From positions 18,264,001 to 18,328,000 of the forward strand of contig CM076154.1 in the NCBI GenBank assembly GCA_038025085.1: 64,000 bases of DNA, in the 5' to 3' direction. The notes under the pieces are model-generated. The model was not told the DNA's origin and did no database searches. It worked only from the letters and a program-made list of their open reading frames with translations. The DNA comes from Tetragonia tetragonoides (Eukaryota; Streptophyta; Magnoliopsida; Caryophyllales; Aizoaceae). The position numbers and the translations under genes are program-made. Shown one piece after another: positions 1-10,956 of this stretch. Within the stretch, counting starts at the first letter, position 1, and every line of letters begins with the position of its first letter.

Positions 1-9
1 TTGACTAAC

Positions 10-196
10 CGGCATAATTGAGGGTATAAGACAAGCCATTACAACCACGAGCCTTAACGCCAAGGCGAAGAAAAGAGCGCTGACGATGGTCAAGGAGCTG
101 ACGTATGCGATTGGCGGCAGTCTCAGTTAAACTCAGAGCTTGCCGTCGTATGCTGGGCACCGCCTTTGCTAGTAATGATGCTGATGATGATGCCAT
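10..196 (-). CDS. IscA-like iron-sulfur assembly protein, mitochondrial: first exon (partial gene)
   Basis: The exon reads from an ATG at 196 leftwards for 62 codons and ends in a GT splice donor (exon end at 10, GT at 9-8), so the rest of the gene lies outside the window. The N-terminus is rich in Ser, Ala and Arg, as expected for a mitochondrial presequence. It is followed by the A-type Fe-S carrier fold start ([15 protein letters not shown]) and the motif [15 protein letters not shown], which carries the first of the three conserved cluster-ligating cysteines of the IscA/HesB family. The other two cysteines are normally near the C-terminus and are not visible here. Family knowledge places such proteins in mitochondrial [4Fe-4S] cluster maturation. 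The upstream region (197-419) is only about 220 bp long before it meets a transposon. Confidence 0.85.
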
Positions 197-419
197 TTTT
201 GTTTTTATTTTGTTTGATTTGATAAAACAAAAAATTGTGTTTGATTTGATTTTTATTGTATTATTGAGTGACCTTGAAAATTGGATTTGAGAATCGAACC
301 TGAGAGGAGAGAGAAAATGGGGTAGGGATGGAGTTGGGTTCTTCGTGACAATGGAAGGGGCTGTAGGCCTGTTGCTGGTCTGGTGGCTATTGATTTATTT
401 ATTATTTTTGTTTTTATCT
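197..419 (-). promoter_or_regulatory. Proximal upstream region of the IscA-like gene
   Basis: This is the short stretch between the IscA-like start codon and the target-site duplication of the first Mutator-like element. It is T-rich on the plus strand and has no open frame of note. Any native core promoter and 5' UTR of the IscA-like gene must lie here or be supplied by the transposon next door. No clear TATA box was identified. Confidence 0.4.
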
Positions 420-755
420 TTATTTTTTGCGCAATTTGGTGAAAACCACCTGAAAAGTTACACGTTTTGTTCAGTACCCCCTGAAAAGTTGCTATTTGTT
501 CAGTACCACCTTTAATGTTACAAACGCCGTGTGAGTCACACCTTAAGTGAAATTCCGACCAAATCCAAAAATTTTCTGACCATTTTACCCTCACGTGTCT
601 AACACGTGACTTTTAAGTGATTTAAAAAATAAAATAAATAAAAAATATAAATATAAATAACTAACCTAAAACTAATTAATTTCACTCAAACCCAACCCCA
701 TCATCCCATCCTCTCTCTTCCTAAACCCAACCCCTCGATCTCCATCTCCCTCCGT

Positions 756-756
<1 letters not shown>

Positions 757-823
<67 letters not shown>
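757..823. repeat. (CT)n microsatellite inside MULE copy 1
   Basis: This is an uninterrupted CT dinucleotide run of about 67 bases. A second shorter run lies at about 878-897, and long GA runs occupy parts of 1420-1835. Confidence 0.95.
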
Positions 824-826
<3 letters not shown>

Positions 827-1334
827 CTCGTCATTAATGGCGACAACGAAGCCATGGCCGCGATGAAGTTTCTGTGCTCTCTCTCTCTCTCTCTCTCAAG
901 CTCGTACCCATCTCCATCTCTCTCTCAAGCTCTGAAGATCGTCATTAATGGCGACAAGAACTCAGCGAAGCCATGGCCGCGATGAAGTTAAAGGTTGTCG
1001 ACCACCATTTTTGTCCGGCGACCACATATCGAGCTCTCAAGCCACCGATTTGTGGTTTCCGGCCATGAACCATGGTCGGCGACATTTCTGATTAATCTCG
1101 AGCGAGCTTCAATGGCCATGCATGAGCTTTAGAAGCTCTGATCTGCCGATTCCAAGCTAAGCTTCTCCTTCTTTCTTTTTAATTTTTTCCCTTTTTGTCT
1201 TAATTTTCGGTTTTGTTTCAGAATTTTGAGCTCCTAAGGAATCAAAATTTGAGCTTGATTTTGAAGGTTTTGAGATGTAACAATTGATACCAACATCTGC
1301 TTCTTCTACGTTTTTATGAGGAGATTTAATGGAC

Positions 1335-1368
<34 letters not shown>

Positions 1369-1375
1369 CAACGGG

Positions 1376-1420
1376 GAGTTTTTCAACAATGGTGGTGTTC
1401 TGTTTCGCCACGAAAACAGG

Positions 1421-1451
<31 letters not shown>

Positions 1452-1529
1452 CTGAGCGAGAGAATGGGAAGAAAATTTTTGCGGGAGTTTTTCAACAATG
1501 GTGGTGTTCTGTTTCGCCACGAAAACAGG

Positions 1530-1600
<71 letters not shown>

Positions 1601-1676
1601 GAGCGAGAGAATGGGAAGAAAATTTTTGCGGGAGTTTTTCAACAATGGTGGTGTTCTGTTTCGCCACGAAAACAGG

Positions 1677-1725
<49 letters not shown>

Positions 1726-1766
1726 GAGCGAGAGAGAGAGTTGTTCTGTTTCGCCACGAAAACAGG

Positions 1767-1831
<65 letters not shown>

Positions 1832-1850
1832 GAGAGAGAGAATGGTCAGA
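1376..1850. repeat. Tandem repeat of a GA-tract plus unique-core unit
   Basis: Three to four successive copies of a composite unit are present. Each has a core with TTCAACAATGGTGGTG and TTCGCCACGAAAACAGG, then a (GA)n tract of variable length, then CTGAGCGAGAGAATGG. The copies differ mainly in GA-tract length, which fits replication slippage or unequal exchange inside the transposon. Confidence 0.85.
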
Positions 1851-2169
1851 AATTTTTTGGTCAAATTAGTTTAGCTAGTTAGTTTAATTAATTAGTTTAG
1901 TTAGTTTAATTAATTTAGTTAGTTTAATTACTTTAATTAATTATTTGGTCAAATCACTTTAAAAGTCACGTGTTAGACACGTGAGGGTAAAATGGTCAGA
2001 AAATTTTTGGATTTGGTCGGAATTTCACTTAAGGTGTGACTCACACGGCGTTTGTAACATTAAAGGTGGTACTGAACAAATAGCAACTTTTCAGGGGGTA
2101 CTGAACAAAACGTGTAACTTTTCAGGTGGTTTTCACCAAATTGCGCTTATTTTTTTTCAATTAATGTTT

Positions 2170-2389
2170 GCGCAATTTGGTTAAAACCACCTAACATGTT
2201 TCAAAATTTGTTCAGTACCCCCTGAAACGTTACTATTTGGCGAGTACCACCTTAAATGTTTATTCCGCCCTGGAAGTCACACCTTAATTGATTTTCCGGG
2301 CAAATCCAATTTTTTTTGACCATTTTACCCCCCACGTGACTCTCACGTGACAACTTACATGAATTTTTTTTTTTATTTATTTATTTTAC

Positions 2390-2425
<36 letters not shown>

Positions 2426-2522
2426 CACTCCATCTTCTTCCTCTGCACTCTGTATCTCCATCTTTGCCATCTCTCTCTCGTAATCTCTCTCTGTTTCTCC
2501 TGTCATCTCTCTCTCTCTCGTC

Positions 2523-2559
<37 letters not shown>

Positions 2560-2660
2560 GTCTCTCGCTCTCTCTCTCTCTCTCTCTTCCCCTGTTTTCG
2601 TGGCAAAACAGTACACAACAACAGTCCATCAAATCCCCATTGAACAACAACAACAACAAC

Positions 2661-2699
<39 letters not shown>

Positions 2700-3305
2700 C
2701 CTGTTTTCGTGGCGAAACAGAACAACAACAACAATCCATTAAATTCTGAAACAATCAAACCGAAAATTAAGACAAAAACGAGAAATTCTGAAACAAAACC
2801 GAAACAAAACCGAAAATTAAGACAAAAAGGGAAAAAATTAAAAAGAAAGAAGGAGAAGCTTAGCTTGGAATCGGCAGATCGGAGCTTCTAAAGCTCATGC
2901 ATGGCCATTGAAGCTCGCTCGAGATTAATCAGAAATGTCGCCGACCATGGTTCATGGCCGGAAACCACAAATCGGTGGCTTGAGAGCTCGATATGTGGTT
3001 GCCGGACAAAAATGGTGGTCGACAACCTTTAACTTCATCGCGGCCATGGCTTCGCTGAGTTCTTGTCGCCATTAATGACGATCTTCAGAGCATGAGAGAG
3101 AGAGAGAGCGTTGAGAGAGAGAGAGATGGAGATGATGGTCGAGCTTGAGAGAGAGAGAGATGGTCGAGCTTGAGAGAGAGAGAGAGAGAGATGATGGTCG
3201 AGCTTGAGAGAGAGAGAGATGGAGATGGAGAGAGAGATGGTCGAGCTTGAGGAAGAAGATGGAGTGAGCGAGAGAGAGATGGAATGGTTTAGTTTAGTTT
3301 ACTTA

Positions 3306-3371
<66 letters not shown>

Positions 3372-3583
3372 TATTATTTTTTTTTTTATTTAATTATTTA
3401 GTTTACTTAAAAGTCACGTGACTCACACGTGGCCGACGTGGGGGGTAAAATGGTCAGAAAATCAATTAAGGTGTGACTTCCAGGGCGGAATAAACATTTA
3501 AGGTGGTACTCGCCAAATAGTAACGTTTCAGGGGGTACTGGACAAATTTTGAAACATGTTAGGTGGTTTTAACCAAATTGCGC
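2170..3583. mobile_element. Non-autonomous Mutator-like element (MULE) copy 2, inverted relative to copy 1
   Basis: This element starts and ends with the same GCGCAATTTGG terminus and has TIRs of roughly 170-180 bp, related to but clearly diverged from those of copy 1. It is flanked by its own perfect 9-bp duplication TTAATGTTT (2161-2169 and 3584-3592). Its interior at about 2855-3095 is the reverse complement of about 930-1160 in copy 1, so the two belong to one family and lie in opposite orientation. It contains CT/GA tracts, AAC runs and a long TA tract. No coding capacity for a transposase was seen. Confidence 0.9.
3310..3368. repeat. (TA)n microsatellite in MULE copy 2
   Basis: This is an uninterrupted TA run of about 58 bases just inside the right TIR of the second Mutator-like element. 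Confidence 0.95.
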
Positions 3584-3592
3584 TTAATGTTT

Positions 3593-4137
3593 ATATGTGA
3601 TTATATACAATTACCCCCTTTATACCGTGGGTTTAAAATGAGCAATTATCGATCATAAAAACAAGAGGTGATTGTGGATGAGAAGTCTTCCCACAAATTC
3701 AACTAATTCTGAATCCGTTCATAAACCAAAACTGAGAAAAACATTACACAAAAACCTATCCATAAGATAAAACATGTGCTAGAAACTACCTAAAATGATA
3801 CCCAACGAAAAATATGGATAAGCAAGTATGATTAATTGATTATAACTATCAATTGGCATTGGTTTACCATGTCAATGCTATACTATCATACTGATACATG
3901 CATTAAAATCATGCCTCAGATCAGAGTATATACGACATACATAACGCAAAATGACATATGATCTAGCAAATCAAGGCAAACCTAATGCAAAACGACATAC
4001 GATTTACAAATCATCACAAGACCGTCTTATACATGAATTTTTCTCTTGTATCTTCACATTGATACATGTGAGGTTACATATATAGCTTGACATGTTATCT
4101 TTGAGTTTACAAAAAATGTCTTTCTCAATCGCGATCT
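3593..4137. other. Gene-free spacer
   Basis: This is AT-rich sequence between the right duplication of MULE copy 2 and the left duplication of the LINE. No convincing coding frame, RNA gene or repeat was recognised, apart from a short AAGACCGTCTTATACA-type motif near 4019 that recurs in diverged form near 32203. Confidence 0.5.
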
Positions 4138-4155
4138 GGATGAGCTAGTCTATAT

Positions 4156-7100
4156 TTTTTTTTTGCTTGTCCAACTAGTTGTGTGGTTCTATTCAAGTAA
4201 CCCAAAAGAAAACAAACATACAAACTAGAGGCCGCAAGCGGGGGGGAATTCCTCCTGGGTCAACAAGCCCACAAAAGAGGAGGAGGTCGCCCAAGCCGCA
4301 AACGAATGAGCCAAACCAACGTTTTGCCTAGGTACATAATCTAAGTCTATAGGACATAAAGCAATTAAGTTACAAATTTCCTCCAAAATCCATCGAGAAC
4401 GCCAGGGGAAAGGACGCCCTTTCTTGACATCATCCACTACCATTTTTGCATCACTCTTTATACAAACATGGACATCATCATTTTGCGCATTCCTAGCTGC
4501 TTCCAAGATTGCTTTGGCCTCCGCAGCATATGGATCACCTTGCATAATTTTGAGAGCATTTGTTGTGATTGGGCGCCCACTTATGTCGACAATCACCCAT
4601 ACCACCCATGACTGACCATTTCTAACAGCAGCATCAACTAGGTAGGTCCTTCTCCCTTCCATCATATTAGGGATCCTGCCAACAATTCTCTGCCAATTTC
4701 TATCAGGGGGTTCCTCTTTGAAAGCTATCAAAACCTCAGCCCATTTTTTGTGCAGTTGTTCTACAATCTGATTGGGCCTTACCTCTGCTTCTGAATGCAA
4801 TGTTTTGTTACGAACCCACCAAACATGGTCCAGCAGGACCGCAGCTTTCCGAGCAAAAAGGAAAACCTCCTCATTACCCATCAAGGTTCGCATTTGTGAT
4901 GTAGAGGGAAAAATTTCATTTAGCCAGTGATTCAAATCCCAGTCTCCATGTGCATCAGAACGGAGCCCAGTAAGAGCAAGCCAGAGGGTGCGGGCTAAAG
5001 GGCACAAAAAGAAAATATGAACCTCAGATTCAATCTCATCCTTGCATTGTAATAAGCATTTGTCTTCATTAATATGGAATCGCGCCATTAGAGTTGATTT
5101 TGTGGGAATAGGTTTCCACGCTAGTCTCCAAATAAACATTTGTATTCTCTAGGGTATGTTGAGATGCCATACAGCTTTCCAGAGGGGGGGTACCAAGTGA
5201 GTTGTGCCCAAAGCCTCTATCCGCTATAAGGAGTTGGTATGAACTTTTAACCGTAAATATCCCCAACCTTTCCTTCAACCAGACACACGAGTCCTCTCTT
5301 TCCCCTGCTGCAAGAGTATGTGCAAAATAGCCCTTGCAGAGGATTCTTCAAACTGATCATTGATCAGTTCTCTACTCCAGGCTCCTTGTGTTATGTAGTC
5401 CCTGACTTTAAAAACAGTAACATCAGCATCTTCTCTCGCCCGTGGGACAAAACCTTCAAGCTCGGGAACCCAGGGCTCTGTCCATACATCAATCAACTCC
5501 CCATCACCAACCATCTAGCAGCCCCCTTGCTCTATTATAACCCTATCACAGAGCATGTCTCTCCATTGTTGTGAATCTGAGGAGTTTGGTTTGATATGGA
5601 GAAAGCCATGTCTACCACAGTATTTACGAAGGAATTGTTGTACCCACATTCTGGGGTTGTTTGAGAATAGTAGCCAGGCGAGTTTTGAGTGGAGGGCCCT
5701 ATTGGCATCATACATCTTTCTGAAACCTATTCCCCCAACGCAGCAAGGTAAACAAATTGAGCTCCAAGATTTGAGATATATACCCTTTCCTCTCTCCTCC
5801 TTCCCCCACCAGAAGTCATGTATGATTGCATCCAAGTCCTGACACAAAGATACACTGAGTGTGTTTGAAGTCATCACGTAACTGGGGATAGCAGTAGCCA
5901 CTGCCTGTATCATAGTAGCTCTCCCTGCAAAAGATAAGAGGAGTGGATGCTACCAAGCCACTGCTACCAGATAATAGGATCAAGCCACTGCTGGACTCGC
6001 TTATGCAAAAGCCACTGCCTGTATCTGGTCACGTAACTGGATTTACTCTTGTTAGCATCCAGCCCACTCCAAACCTCCATCTTCTCAAGGGCCTCTGAAA
6101 TTGCCTCTACATTTGTAACATTTGCTCGTGCAAAAACTACTAGGTCATCCGCAAAAAGGAGGTGCGAGATGTCGTCACAGTTTCTATGGATTGCAATCCC
6201 CTGGAGTTTGCTACTTTCTTGGGCCTTGAGGAACAGGCGTGACAACGTCTCCATTCCTAAGACGAAAAGGAACGGGGACAGCGGGTCGCCTTGCCTAATA
6301 CCCCGTTGTGGGGCGATGAAGCCATGGGGGGATCCATTCACCAATACTGACATGGTTGGGGTTGTGATGCATTGCTCTACCAGTCTTATGAAACCACTAT
6401 TAAAGCCCATATTTTCCAAAGCACAAAGTAAACAAGCCCCATTCGAGTTTATCATATGCCTTTGCCATGTCGATCTTTAGAGCCATAAGTCCGCCTTTGC
6501 CTTTTTGTTTGTTCATGATATGAAGGATCTCGTGTACTAGGATGGTATTATCCGAGATCAGCCTTCCCGGAACAAACGCGGCCTGAAGAGGGCTAATAAG
6601 CGAGTCCAGCAGTGGCTTGATCCTATTAGCTAGGAGCTTAGAGAGGATCTTGTAAGTCACGTTGCATAAAGCAATGGGCCGAAACTCCCTTACTGTTGCA
6701 GCCTTGGACATTTTTGGGATGAGTGCTATATGGGTAGGGTTTTGTGCCCGCAACATTTGACCGCTTCTGAAGAACTCTTGCACCATACCTGTGATTTCCT
6801 CATGCACAGTTTCCCAATATTCTTGAAAGAATAAAGCTGGAAGCCCGTCGGGTCTGGGTGCTTTGGCTGGGTGCATTGACCAAAGAACACTTCTGATTTC
6901 CTCTTCTTCTGGGACAACACAGATTCTATTATTCCCCTCTTCACTTAATTTCTTTTCAAACAGTTGATCAAGATCGGGTGGAAAACCCATCTCTTCAGCA
7001 GCAAACAAACTCTCATAGTACTCCACAAAAGCCTTGTTGATTGTCTCATTATCTTGGGAACATTCCCCATTCTCCAGTTTCAAAGAATCCACCACATTCC

Positions 7101-8374
7101 TCCTTCTACGTATCACAGTAGATAGGTGAAATTTTTTGGTGTTAAGGTCTCCTTATTTAAGAAAAAAGACTCTAGACTTTTGCTTTGTCATGATAGCTTC
7201 TCTCTGATATAGCTCTAAAAGTTGTGCGTACAGGTCAACCTCAGTTGCTTGATTGTTGTCCGCCCCTCCATTTATTTGCAGCTCATCAATTGCCCATGTC
7301 AGCTCTCTAATTTGGGTTTGCACGTGCCCAAAATGGGCTTTATTCCATTGTCGCAGGTGATCTTTTGTTCTTTTGATTTTGGTCTTTAGCACAAAGCCCT
7401 TCGTGCCTCTATCATTGACTTTCCAAGATTTTTCCACCACCTTGTGGCTCGTATGGTCACGAGTCCACATAGCTTCAAATTTGAAGGGAATTGGGCCTCT
7501 AGGGCCCTCCCATGAGTGTCTAAAATAATTGGAGTATGGTCGGATTTTACAATTGGCAGGTTCTTTACCACTGCTCCTTGGAATAATTCTCTCCATCTCG
7601 TGTTACACACTACTCTATCCAGTCTTTCCTTCAAAACAATTTTGTTCCCTTGTTTTCTTCTCCAGGTGTACGGACTTCCACAAAAACCCAGATCAATCAG
7701 TCCATTGTTGTTGAGGAACTGTTGTAAGCCACAAGAGGAAGCTGAAGGTCGAAACTCCTCTCCCCATTTTTCACTTTGGTTCAGTAAATCATTAAAGTCT
7801 CCCATGAAAGCTTGAGGCTCTAGGATATTTTCTGCAGCAGCATCCATTGCCTCCCAAAAAGCTCTTTTGTCCCCATGGTTGGGAGCCCTATACACAAAAC
7901 TCCCAACCCACTTCATCTTCGAGTCATCTCCATTAAACTTCACAACTATAATCTGGTCAGAACTAAAAAGGATTTCTGCTAGTACCCCTCTTCTCCACAT
8001 CATTGCCAGGCCCCCTGACTTTCCTGTTGAAGATATTGTTGTCACACTTTCAAAGTTAAAAACTCGTAACTTCTCAATTTCTTTTGCCTCCTATATCATA
8101 GTTTCTGCCAACACAACTACATCCGGGTTATGCTTCCGGCTGAGGGCTTTTAGGTGGAAAGTTGTCTCAGCGTGCCCCAACCCTCGAAAATTCCAATACA
8201 TGGTCCTCATTGATCGTTAGGGGGAAGAGTCCCGGCTTCTTTTTGGTTTTTGACGCTCTCGTCAAATTGCTTCAACATATCCCCCATAATTCCTTCATCA
8301 AAATACAAGTTTAAGTCTCATTCCGCCTTTGTTTTCCCTTTCAAATTTTTGGAGCTCGGTTTTCTTGTGGTGGT
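4156..8374 (-). mobile_element. L1-type LINE, 5'-truncated and inactivated
   Basis: The element is bounded by an 18-bp target duplication GGATGAGCTAGTCTATAT (4138-4155 and 8375-8392). A T run right after the left copy is the poly(A) tail of a minus-strand element. ORF2 begins at an ATG at 8210 (MRTMYWNFRGLG). Domains in order are AP-type endonuclease (8210 to about 7500, with GDFN and SDHTP motifs), reverse transcriptase (about 7100-5950, with QGDPLSP and FADD), the RVT zinc-binding region (about 5140-4900) and RNase H (about 4690-4290). It carries an in-frame stop near 8094, others near 7153 and 5512, and frameshifts near 7500, 6440 and 5280, so it is dead. Upstream of ORF2 only a short non-coding remnant remains. 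Confidence 0.9.
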
Positions 8375-8589
8375 GGATGAGCTAGTCTATATGGAACAAC
8401 CCTGAAGTTTCAAAACATCAGATCATCCCAACCATGTTTGTTTATTGAACAAGTCCATGTATGGTAAACAAGCACCGCATGCCTAGTTTAACAAATTGAA
8501 GCACGTCTTATTGTAGCATGGTTTCAAGGCTTGTTATTCAAAAAGATACTTCTTTGTTTGTTCGCAAAGATGTTGGATCTAATAGAGAA

Positions 8590-9030
8590 AGCTGCTCAAG
8601 GTATTGCCCCAAAACCATCTTTTATATGTCAGACTTCAACATGCTTCCATTCTAGAGTACATTATTATATATGCACATCCTGTGTGAAACGATGATGATA
8701 TTGATTTTTTTCCCTGGCTCCTTGCTTTTTCAAGGTTTTCATTTTGGCATCTGTATTATTTGTTCTTTTATTTGTTACATGATTAGTTCAAATACAAGGA
8801 GAGCGAGAATACAACAGATGACTGTGCTCGTTGCAAACCTCTCCCTGTTCGATGTTGGCAGCATTGTTTAGAATAAATGACAATTGTGAACAAAATAGGA
8901 GTTGGTCAGGACTCGGGAGAATCCAATTAGAGAGGAAAATGATGCTGAACAAAAAGGTTTTTTCGAGAATGCAATGAGTCCCAGAAGATAGGAACGCATA
9001 TGATCCTTGAAAATTTTGCACGACACTCAT
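8590..9030 (+). pseudogene. F-box/LRR/FBD pseudogene, 3' exons only (copy A-left)
   Basis: On the plus strand an exon-2 end (AAGCTGCTCAAG before GT at 8601) and an exon starting after an AG at 8786 match the splice pattern of the intact gene at 33124-35551. The last exon encodes the FBD-like C-terminus with CARCKPLPVRCWQHCLE, then meets an in-frame TAA where the intact gene continues, and later has frameshifts. Upstream coding sequence is missing or too degraded to read. It is transcribed towards the minus-strand F-box copies of the same cluster. Confidence 0.7.
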
Positions 9031-9650
9031 TGAATTATCTATTTATCTTTGCTTGACTAGTATTTACAATGATTCTGTGAAAAGACACACTATGATATCC
9101 TTTATACTTGAAGAAGATAAAAGAGGAGATCAATTAAATTGTAAGCTCGCCAGCTAGGCCATGCCAATGTATTTCAAATTGAACTATACATATACTTGTG
9201 TTGTGTACAAATAGTAGCCGTTATGGTGTTGTTTGTTAATTATTATCCTTCAATGTTGCCCGCTAGTAAGAAATATCACACCAGAAGGGGAATAGTTTCC
9301 CGTTCTTGCAACTGAATGCTTTTGTTTTCCAAAAATGTTACTGTGTGCTCTTATGCAACTCTCATATATTGCTTGCTTTGTACGTGTAACGATATGAAGG
9401 TTATGTTGTGTGTTATATGGCAAGCTTTCTCAAGTATTCAGATTTACTCTATAACCCTACGAAATCCTTTAGCTTTTTGCAGCAAATTGCTTTTTATGTA
9501 TCTTGTTCGGTTTGCTTTGCAACTAATGACTTGATCAACATTATGTTAATCGATCTCGTGGTTTATTTTGGCAAACATCCAAAAAATGTTTCAAAACTCT
9601 TCCTTACTCAAATTGGTTTCATGTTCTTTGTTCTAGATAACTCTTTTGGT
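9031..9650. repeat. Segmental-duplication segment downstream of F-box copy A-left
   Basis: No gene is recognised. The first 500 or so bases are closely matched by 28282-28630 and the part just before it by 27136-27198, including the shared text GAAGAAGAT near 9110. It is therefore part of the duplicated unit. The small open frames here contain no known domain. Confidence 0.7.
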
Positions 9651-10076
9651 CAAACTTACAAGTCTTTGAGCATAATTTTCACAAATTTATTAATGATTTA
9701 GAATGTTTTGAAAGTTGTAGTCAAAACTAGTGAAAGAAGTTTCGATCGAGAACAAAGTTATCTTAGGCTCTCACATATGATATGATTTACTTCACTCCAA
9801 GAAGACTCCGACAACCTAAAAAATATTGTGTGTTTAACTGTTTTACTAAGGTTGATTGTTTTTAATTCGGCCTTTTGATATGTTCTTTATTCATAAAGTT
9901 AAACATGGGGAAAAGAAACAACACAGCTACGCAATCTTCTGTATTATAGCGCCCTGATACAGAGTGGTCACAGTGGACAAACCTGACTTCCTTAACAAAA
10001 TTCTGAAATTGGCTTTTTTCAAATAAAACACACAAAACTCTGCCAAATCAGCAACATCAAACAACTTGCTTGATTT
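9651..10076. repeat. Segment X, first copy (repeated at 10957-11346)
   Basis: This stretch starts CAAACTTACAAGTCTTTGAG and is repeated after an LTR-like insert. Related copies also lie at about 15608-15915 and 28860-29060. No protein domain was recognised. Confidence 0.75.
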
Positions 10077-10956
10077 TGGAAAAATGAATATTGTAAAATC
10101 ATATTTTAAACAGAAAAGTATTTTATTTTGAAAAGATATTATCTTGGAAAATTATTTTACTTAATGGTCAAGTTTATATTGTTAACGTAAGTGAATTATC
10201 TTTTGCAATATTTCTAATTATCTTTTAAGAGATTATATTCTGATAAATCACTTGCTAGCTGGCCAAGATTTTCTGTTAAAGTATTTGGACGATTTTTATC
10301 ACATAGGTTGAGTTAAGGAAAGGTCTTTGATCTTTACTTAAGCTCTATCCTATCTTTTGGTAAATCTTATATTTTATATTCTGAAGAGATTTAACCTAAT
10401 TGGACTGAGCTCGTTAGCCTGCCTATATAAGGCGCCTGATAGGCTTAGTTGTAGGGTTAACCTTTGCGTGCATTATTGAGATCAGAATCATTTGTGCAAA
10501 TCGCTAAATCGTCCAAACCAGATACGTCCTGTGCTCACAAAGAACAACCTTGAACCCAATAGGACAAACACTATGGTTATTTGTAATTGCTCTACCTTAG
10601 TAACAAGCATAGAGTTTCTCTCAGGTCAGTGTGTGACTTGGAGAGACTGGCAACGCATCAGTGACGGTGTGTGGTGGTGTTAGGGTACTGTGCTGTATCT
10701 TGGTTTTGGCTCTGCTTATAATAGAAGTATTGTGACAAAATCCCAAGTAATTGGGTCGTGATTTTTACTCCTATTGAGCCTAGGAGGTTTTCCACGTGAA
10801 AAAAGCCTTATGTTATTTACATTCAGTTCTTTACATTCTGTTTTAGTTTATTGCATAGGAACAACGGCGTTTCCTACCCTGTTCTCAAGTTGCAAAACGC
10901 GAGAAATTGGAGTCACTTTATTCACCCCCCTCTAGAGTAACTTAGGCACTCTTCAT
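10077..10956 (+). mobile_element. Probable solo or truncated LTR of a Copia-type element
   Basis: The insert breaks the X repeat. It has a promoter-like CCTATATAAGG at about 10423, a GTTTTCCACGTGAAAAAAG stretch and a run ending in TTCACCCCCCTCTAGAGT, the same layout as the LTR at 20599-21753. No primer-binding site or internal genes were found beside it. The ends are not secure, because neither a TG/CA terminus nor a 5-bp duplication is evident. Instead the insert is flanked by a duplication of about 400 bp. Confidence 0.45.

Larger units (their letters stand above)
429..2146. mobile_element. Non-autonomous Mutator-like element (MULE) copy 1
   Basis: The element has long terminal inverted repeats of about 195 bp (429-623 and 1951-2146) that are almost identical and begin GCGCAATTTGG. 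It is flanked by a perfect 9-bp target-site duplication TTATTTTTT (420-428 and 2147-2155). Long TIRs plus a 9-bp duplication are the hallmark of Mutator-like elements. There is no transposase. The interior holds (CT)n/(GA)n tracts, a GTT run at 1336-1369 and several tandem copies of a unit containing TTCGCCACGAAAACAGG. The open frames across it are low-complexity and are not genes. Near-identical TIRs suggest a fairly recent insertion. Confidence 0.9.

Noticed and set aside
253..594. Frame of about 113 codons on minus, repeated at 1981-2184 on plus
   Set aside because: Both are translations of the terminal inverted repeats of MULE copy 1, so the repeated protein text is only the TIR read in the same direction.
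1157..1882. Long open frames of Ser-Leu or Arg-Glu repeats on both strands
   Set aside because: They are translations of (CT)n/(GA)n tracts within a Mutator-like element, with no domain and no conserved start.
2347..2891. Open frames with Thr, Asn and Ser runs
   Set aside because: They come from trinucleotide and dinucleotide repeats in MULE copy 2.
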